DNA from: Thamnidium elegans
Taxonomy: Eukaryota > Mucoromycota > Mucoromycetes > Mucorales > Mucoraceae
Direction: 5' to 3'
DNA length: 64,000 nucleotides
NCBI GenBank assembly: GCA_025201345.1
Contig: JAIXMG010000042.1
Coordinates: 99,513 to 163,512 of the forward strand
Position numbers and translations under genes: made by a program. Position 1 is the first letter of the stretch; each line of letters opens with the position of its first letter. This document shows positions 59,201 through 64,000 of the stretch, piece after piece. Below the pieces are notes generated by a model. The model searched no databases and was not told where the DNA came from. It saw only the letters and a list, made by a program, of their open reading frames with translations.

Positions 59201-59603
59201 CATTGCTGACATTTCCACTTTTCTAATGATACTAGGGTCAATAATCGTTTACAATCTTTCCAAACTGGTATCTCGGTAAGCTCTTATTCTTTTTTGAAAT
59301 TGACTTGAACTTGAAGAAAGTAGACCCCATGGAAGTTTCTATGCTGTCGTTGAGTCATGAAATCGCACAAAACTGCTCTTCATTCAAATCTATACCAATG
59401 GTTCAGCCATTTAGTGAAACAGAAATAAAAAGTACGCGGTGATAGACGTTGCTGATATAATTTCTACAGTCGGTTTAATACAAAAAACAGACCTGAAAAA
59501 TAACCAGGTTGAGCCATCTAACTGGTTCTACGTGATTTCTCCTTCCACAGCATTCCATAAAGACATGTCGACAAATGCAGGCAAGATTAACGACTTGTTG
59601 TAG
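56255..59603 (+). pseudogene. Tnp2-type (CACTA/EnSpm-like) transposase, broken
   Basis: Exons 56255-56462, 56539-56790 and from 56882 join in phase. After an acidic N-terminus come hallmarks of Transposase_21/Tnp2 proteins: YDVCNNGCYLY...LNCPVCNSSRL (zinc-like), DIFDGEIFKNL, INIYLKIDVDGFTSSSSHS, FQIGILPGKSKSD, PIRCKVYALFVNGDGIECNRLMNFSGHTG, FGFDELHGISNISKLFFDLL and YRSIDWIQWLIYIVPVLVV, and a C-terminal IISTVGLIQ...FYVISPSTAFHKDM block ending at 59601-59603. The frame is lost near 57565 (a short A run) and again at several points between 57760 and 59500, so the gene is dead as read. Some breaks lie in homopolymers and could be base-call errors, but several stops between 58600 and 59000 are not. 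Confidence 0.75.
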
Positions 59604-60139
59604 TAGTACAATTTTTTTTTTCGTCGTTTAATGATAATAATAATAAAAGGTTAATAAAAAGATTATTTTGTCTCAAAAAAAAAAAACAGTTTTGCCAAAA
59701 AAAGATTTATTTACTTTGATCGTGACTTGCGATTTCTTAAGTGATGTTTATTGTGAATATTTGTAGTGCTGAAGTTAATGAAAGTCTCGATGTTCCTAAT
59801 AGAATAATCCGTGGAAGTTATTTTACGATTCTGGTTGACGGCAGTATAATTTAGAATTAAGAAAAAATAAAATAAAGTTACAATTGCTTCAAAAAAAAAG
59901 CTCTTATATATAGTATTTCACTGGGCGAATATAAATATAACGTAAGTCAGTGTTATGAAAAGAAAAATATTATTCACTGATAAACTTATCATCATGATTG
60001 TCTAACGATTGAGATCACTTTTATTTCAAACGACGATTTTTGTTAGCAAAAAAAAAAAAAAAAAAAAAAAAAAAGTGAAAAAAAAAGTAAATCTGTGCTT
60101 AATTTAGAGGAGCTTCAATCTCACTGATAATTTTATTTC
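59604..60139. other. AT-rich 3' region of the transposase relic
   Basis: No gene is seen. A long A run lies at about 60049-60074. Confidence 0.4.
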
Positions 60140-60218
60140 TGTACAGCTTAATTTGAATCATTACTGACGCTGTAATCATCCACTGATTCTGCAATCATTG
60201 ATGATTAAATTTATCATT
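60140..60218. repeat. Satellite-like array (right), inverted to 53536-53750
   Basis: Four to five irregular ATCATTGATGATTAAATTTATC/AATCATCCACTGATT units. The outermost 20 bases are the inverse of the left array's outer end. Confidence 0.6.
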
Positions 60219-61390
60219 TTTTCTCGCCATAGTGGTTGTCGGATACTGCAAGTTTAAATTCAGAGTTAGGTATAGTGCAAACAGATGTAGGATCAATGTT
60301 AGCGTTGTCATCTAATTCTCTTTTAATAGAATTCATGAATTGGTTACGAATATTTTCTGTTCCGAAGTATTCAAAAGAAAGAGAAGTGTTAGGAGAAGGA
60401 TCGATTGGATCTTCAATCGTAGGTAATGTGGAGTCGTTCCAAGTTGTAATTAGACCAGTGACAGCTATATTGAGACGAGGCATTAAGTCAAGTCCTATGC
60501 ATATATCAGCTTCACTATGAAGGTCAAATACTTCAAATTTATGATGGTGTTGTACTTACGTAGTATATTCAATGATACAAATTTATACATAATTTATACA
60601 GGTATATGTTCTCACATATTGCTTACATAAATTATACACAAATGTTGTATATTACATATATCTACTCAGACACCTTCTATTGTTCTCTTTTATCGATTAT
60701 ATAAGCATTAGACTGTTTTAATTCTTATCAAGGACAAATAGCTGGTTCATAAATAATGCCCCAATTATTTTGAATGAACAAGCCTCTATCCTGGATCTTT
60801 TATTTAGAAAAGCCAATTAGAAAGATAATAAGCATTGCCGCTGTTACAATTGACCTTCTAAAGAAACTATTTATATTTCCAAATTGCTCATCCACTATTA
60901 GATGGTTAATATTGTCCATGTTTCATATTAAGTGGATAAGCGCTTATTTAACTTATTTTGTATATAAGGCACACATTATTTCATTAAAAAAACAAAAATC
61001 CCTTTTTAAAGTCTGATAAATTCTACGTTTATTTTCTTTATTTTCTTTTTTTGATACTTACTTTTATTAGCATAATCGTCAATATCACAGATGGACAGTA
61101 ATATTGTTATAGAATACTTTTATTTTTTTCAATAAAGCCTATTCGTGGAACAGTGTTATTTTTATGACCCAAAGAAATGATATTGTTTTTATTATTTATG
61201 GGGGAAGAAGAAATACTACTAGTACTATTATTATTGGGACAAACAGGTGTGAGACCGAGTGTTTTGACCAGTGATGGTTTAATTGCAGAGAGGTTAGAAC
61301 CAGTGTCAAGATATGCCCATGTTTGGTAGTTCTGTATTGTAATAGGTACAAGAATAGAATGTGAATTTTTAATTAGAGTGGGTTCTGGAT
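60219..61390 (-). pseudogene. Retropepsin-type protease region of the Ty3-like relic, split by a solo LTR
   Basis: Minus-strand reading near 61330-61300 has WAYLDTGSNLSAI, the DTGS active-site motif of aspartic proteases. After the solo LTR (with its duplicated GATGG) the reading resumes with KFEVFDLHSEADICIGLDLM and LNIAVTGLITTW, the C-terminal half of the same domain. A run of A near 61125 shifts the frame just before the LTR, and the reading ends at 60219, so the protein is dead. Confidence 0.75.
60548..61089 (-). repeat. Solo LTR copy C with 5-bp target duplication GATGG
   Basis: 542 bp with TG...CA ends (minus-strand TGTGATATTGACG to AAGTACAACA). It is flanked by GATGG at 60543-60547 and again at 61090-61094, a perfect 5-bp duplication, and no internal element sequence is attached. 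So it is a solo LTR left by recombination between the two LTRs of an inserted element. Confidence 0.92.
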
Positions 61391-61567
61391 TAATAGTTTA
61401 GTTTTTAGTAGTAGACTTACATTGTTGGGATATGTCTTCCAACATATCAATATCCTCGTCGTCGTCAACAAAGGTTAATGCTTGTAAGGAAGCAGAAGGA
61501 GAAGAGCGCTGGGCTTGGTTGTTGTTATTTACAGGTTGTAAATTCATTGCTCGTTGTGTGAGCTCGT

Positions 61568-62520
61568 CTACAGCAGGTGCAGGATCAGCGGGTTTACCAT
61601 AGAACCGGACAGAAGAGGAGGAGGACTGACCTTTACCCTTTGGACAAATATGGCTAGGTGACCAATTTTCAACACCGCATCTGAAACAAGGATTTTTCTT
61701 TTTAGAAAAGAAGAATTGTTGGTACCAGTGCTTGCAAAGTTAGAATTTGCATTTTTGAGAGCACGACAAGAATCGGTAGAATGATAAGTGCAGTATTGTT
61801 GGTTAGAACCAGAGGCAGCGGGTGCATTCGAGTCTCTTGTGAAAGGGCGAGAATTGTTTGAGGAGTGGCGCTGGCGTCCACCGGAGTGACGTTTCTCAAT
61901 ACGAGATGGAGAAGCAGAAGAGGTAGAAGAATGATTGTTTCTTCTTGAACGGCTATAGAGCTTATTGTAAAGCTCCTTAGCTAACGCCATTATGAATGAC
62001 AGATTACGCTTAGTGGTGCTCGGAGCAGTAGCTAACGCAACGGTAACTTGATCAGAAAGCTCAAGAGGTAGAGCAGATACAAAACGAGGGCAAAGAACTG
62101 AAGCAGATGTTAACCCAGCACGACGTTTTAAGTCCTGGAACTTGTCAATGAAAGATTCAATGGATTGATGTTGCGACATACGTAAGTTAAGGAGATCCGT
62201 AGTGCAGATTCCTGTTCAGCATCTACTGTAATACCATACTGACCGTTGATGGCTGTCTTAAACACTTCCCAAGCAGCGCAAGGGAACTCGGTGGTGAAAT
62301 CAGATAACCAAGCTCGAATCTCAGTAGGTAAACAGAGAGGTAAAAGACGTTGCCAATGCTCATTCAAATCAAGTTGGTAGGTATTCAACACATCTTCGAA
62401 TTTACTAATACATGATTTCAAGTTATTGAAAACAGTACGAGTGGTATCGTAGACATGGCCTGACCATTGAAAGAAAGGTAATTGAGTAGGTACAATAGCA
62501 CGGGGCGTAGGTTTGTACAT
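61568..62520 (-). pseudogene. Gag region of the Ty3-like relic
   Basis: Frame one (62520 to about 62190) holds the capsid-like core: QLPFFQWSGHVYDTTRTVF, LNEHWQRLLPLCLP and FPCAAWEVFKTAINGQYG. Frame two (about 62180 to 61568) continues with MSQHQSIESFIDKFQDL and a Ser/Arg-rich nucleocapsid. A zinc knuckle of the fungal Ty3 type, CFRCGVENWSPSHIC, lies at about 61686-61642 in a third frame. At least two frameshifts, so not functional. Capsid order and knuckle agree with Retrotrans_gag proteins. Confidence 0.8.
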
Positions 62521-62522
62521 TG

Positions 62523-63844
62523 CACTATGGCCAGATATTTAGTAAATGATACTGTTATTAGTGGACATAGTTACTAAATACGGAATATATTCCGCTATTT
62601 TCAGTAGAAAATACTCTTCCCCTTTTTTTTATTCTAAATTTAGATTTTTCTTTACCCGGGAATTAAAATATTAAAAAGGTGCATATCAATGTTCTATAAT
62701 ATATAGTATATTACAGCGTCATAGTCGTTTAGATCTTAGCACTTACATGTATAGAGGAATAAGTTAATTATCAAAGTACAAATAATATAGACAAATATAT
62801 AAATTTATTTAAAGAAAAAAAAAAGAAAAAAAGACACTGCCACGTTATCCAAAAAAAAAAAAAAAAAAAAAAAAAATAGAGACGCTACGATAATAAAAAA
62901 AATTGATTTACTACATATATTCGTGCTTTCTTTTTTTCAGTATACGTAAGACTTACCATATAAATTTCAGAATCACGTATAAAAAAAGAGGTCGTTTAGC
63001 CAAGCAGAAGGTGACTTTTTTTTTCAACCGCAGACGTAAGCGACCTTGCCTTTCCCCCCCCCTTTTTTTTTTCTTTTCCTTTTTTATAATACTTTTACTT
63101 CACTTTATACACAAAAGACTAATCTCAATGGTAACAATAAACTGAATCTCTTGAAATGGAACATAACTGTTTTTCTTCTTCTCTAGTTCATTCGCCTCTA
63201 TTGTATCCCTAAACGCTAAGTAAAGTATTTTTTTTTATTTTGTTCCACTGCTAAAACAATTTTTTTTTGTTCGTTTGCTTTTAGATATTTAACCATTGAA
63301 TACTATTATGGTTCACCTTAAGGTACACATCTTTTAGTTATTTTTATTTACTACCTATTAATATCTACAAACATTTATATATTTACAGAGAAAGAAACCG
63401 TTTAACCATATGTCTTGGTTTTTATTTACTTGTAAGTTTGATAATAACACTATTTATGTAAAACAGATTTTAACCATATATATATGTAGAAGTAAGTTGT
63501 TATAAATGGCTACTGAATAAAGAACAACGGCTACTAAATAAAAAACAATGGCTACTAAATAAAGAGCAATGGTTACTGAATAAAGAGCAATGGTTACTGA
63601 ATAAACAGACTCATGACGTATTTTTTAGTGGAATTTCTACTAAATAGGGTATATAAGATACCATTTCAATTTCAGTATCCAACTTACTGCGTTCAGTGGA
63701 AAATATACTGCATAATAAATCCAGTATACATGGATACTAAATTCAGTAACCATACTATCTCATAGTTTCCGAATTTACAGTGTGCATATTTAGAAACACT
63801 TCTACTGTTATTAGTATAAAAAACAACTTTATCTGGCCACAGTG
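62523..63844. mobile_element. Short CACTA-type element inserted in gag (TSD TTG)
   Basis: 1,322 bp. The left end reads CACTATGGCCAGATA and the right end, on the other strand, CACTGTGGCCAGATA (14 of 15 match). TTG flanks both sides (62520-62522 and 63845-63847), the 3-bp duplication of CACTA elements. Removing the element and one TTG rejoins the gag reading in frame across the gap. It holds no transposase, so it is non-autonomous; inside are homopolymers, a minisatellite and a stretch with spliced-exon-like features. Confidence 0.85.
63505..63608 (+). repeat. 21-bp minisatellite, five copies
   Basis: Five consecutive 21-bp units (AATGGCTACTGAATAAAGAAC and variants) at 63505, 63526, 63547, 63568 and 63589. 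Related ACTAAATA/ACTGAATA motifs continue to about 63760 and also occur near the other end (about 62555-62605), so these are subterminal repeats of the CACTA-type element. Confidence 0.9.
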
Positions 63845-63919
63845 TTGGAGGAGTAATGACCGGAGTCATGAGACGTTGAACCTCAATTAATTCTTCCAGA
63901 GAAGAACGAAGAGACCTTA

Positions 63920-64000
63920 CACTATGGCGGAACTTATGGTAACAACGTCCAATATGGTACCTATGTTACCATATTTTATATGCAGCGAATCAGATTACAG
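63920..64000. mobile_element. Possible second CACTA-type terminus running off the window
   Basis: Starts CACTATGGCGGAACTTATGG, sharing CACTATGGC with the element at 62523, and is followed by inverted ATGGTAAC/GTTACCAT and a GGTACC core. The gag reading to its left is clean up to about 63919 and unreadable after it. Only one end is visible. Confidence 0.4.

Larger units (their letters stand above)
53536..60218. mobile_element. Putative two-gene DNA transposon with satellite-like ends
   Basis: Left end (from 53536) reads AATGATAAATTTATCATCA and right end (to 60218), read on the opposite strand, AATGATAAATTTAATCATCA: an inverted match of about 18-20 bp. Both ends continue inward into irregular arrays of TTATCAT(C/T)(A/G)(G/A)TGATGA units. 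Both junctions cut off retrotransposon reading frames exactly (gag st at 53535, protease at 60219). Inside are a divergent gene pair: an intact 287-aa gene on the minus strand and a broken Tnp2-type transposase on the plus strand, separated by a shared promoter gap. This is the layout of En/Spm (CACTA) elements, but the ends do not read CACTA and no target duplication was found. Boundaries are inferred. Confidence 0.45.
60219..64000 (-). mobile_element. Ty3/gypsy-like retrotransposon relic (gag-protease), carrying nested insertions
   Basis: On the minus strand, from the right edge: gag N-terminal part (63919-63845), gag core (62520-61568), zinc knuckle, aspartic protease (about 61380-61095, continuing 60547-60219). 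It is split by a CACTA-type element (62523-63844) and a solo LTR (60548-61089), and ends abruptly at 60219 against the satellite array. Reverse transcriptase and integrase are not in the window. Confidence 0.8.

Overview
The window is nuclear DNA of a filamentous fungus, most likely an early-diverging one (Mucoromycota/Mucorales-like). Evidence: very AT-rich intergenic DNA with long A/T homopolymers; many short introns (about 50-80 nt) with GTAAG-type donors and CTAAC/CTAAT branch-like motifs; a fungal gene set that also carries genes rare in yeasts (muskelin, a LEUNIG-type LUFS/WD40 co-repressor, a peroxisomal Lon, a DNAJC12-type J protein). The species assignment is inference.

Layout. Bases 1-43,500 are gene-dense, with about 20 host genes on both strands: a PP-loop diphthine-ammonia ligase-like gene (cut by the window edge), an acyl-CoA-binding/ankyrin protein, UTP4, an F-box protein, peroxisomal Lon, mitochondrial enoyl reductase, a small CxxC-rich protein, the LEUNIG-like co-repressor, a CDF metal transporter, a GPI-type Ser/Ala-rich surface protein, glutamate 5-kinase, a TBC RabGAP, a small type I membrane protein, tRNA-Leu(AAG), USO1/p115, a J protein, a predicted membrane protein, a coiled-coil protein with C-terminal CxxC repeats, NUS1, a cytochrome b561-domain protein, muskelin and a Zn2Cys6 factor. 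I rebuilt splice sites so that exon phases close for each multi-exon gene. Neighbouring genes are often divergent over 170-250 bp or tail-to-tail over 18-83 bp. No operon-like logic links them; the shared themes are general housekeeping, trafficking, peroxisome and mitochondrion, and transcription. Two decayed TnpB/Fanzor-like (RuvC plus zinc-ribbon) relics lie between host genes at 16.5-17.0 kb and 19.8-21.4 kb.

Bases 43,500-64,000 are an AT-rich, gene-poor mobile-element compartment with nested insertions: related LTR copies in both orientations; a Merlin/IS1016-like transposase stub cut by an LTR piece; a Tc1/mariner element with identical 217-bp inverted repeats but a frameshifted transposase, itself sitting in what looks like the 5' part of a retrotransposon; a roughly 6.7-kb two-gene DNA element (53.5-60.2 kb) with satellite-like ends, an intact 287-aa NLS-bearing protein and a broken Tnp2/CACTA-type transposase; and, to the window end, a Ty3/gypsy-like gag-protease relic interrupted by a solo LTR (5-bp target duplication GATGG) and by a CACTA-type element (3-bp target duplication TTG).

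All calls are from reading the sequence; no database search was run.
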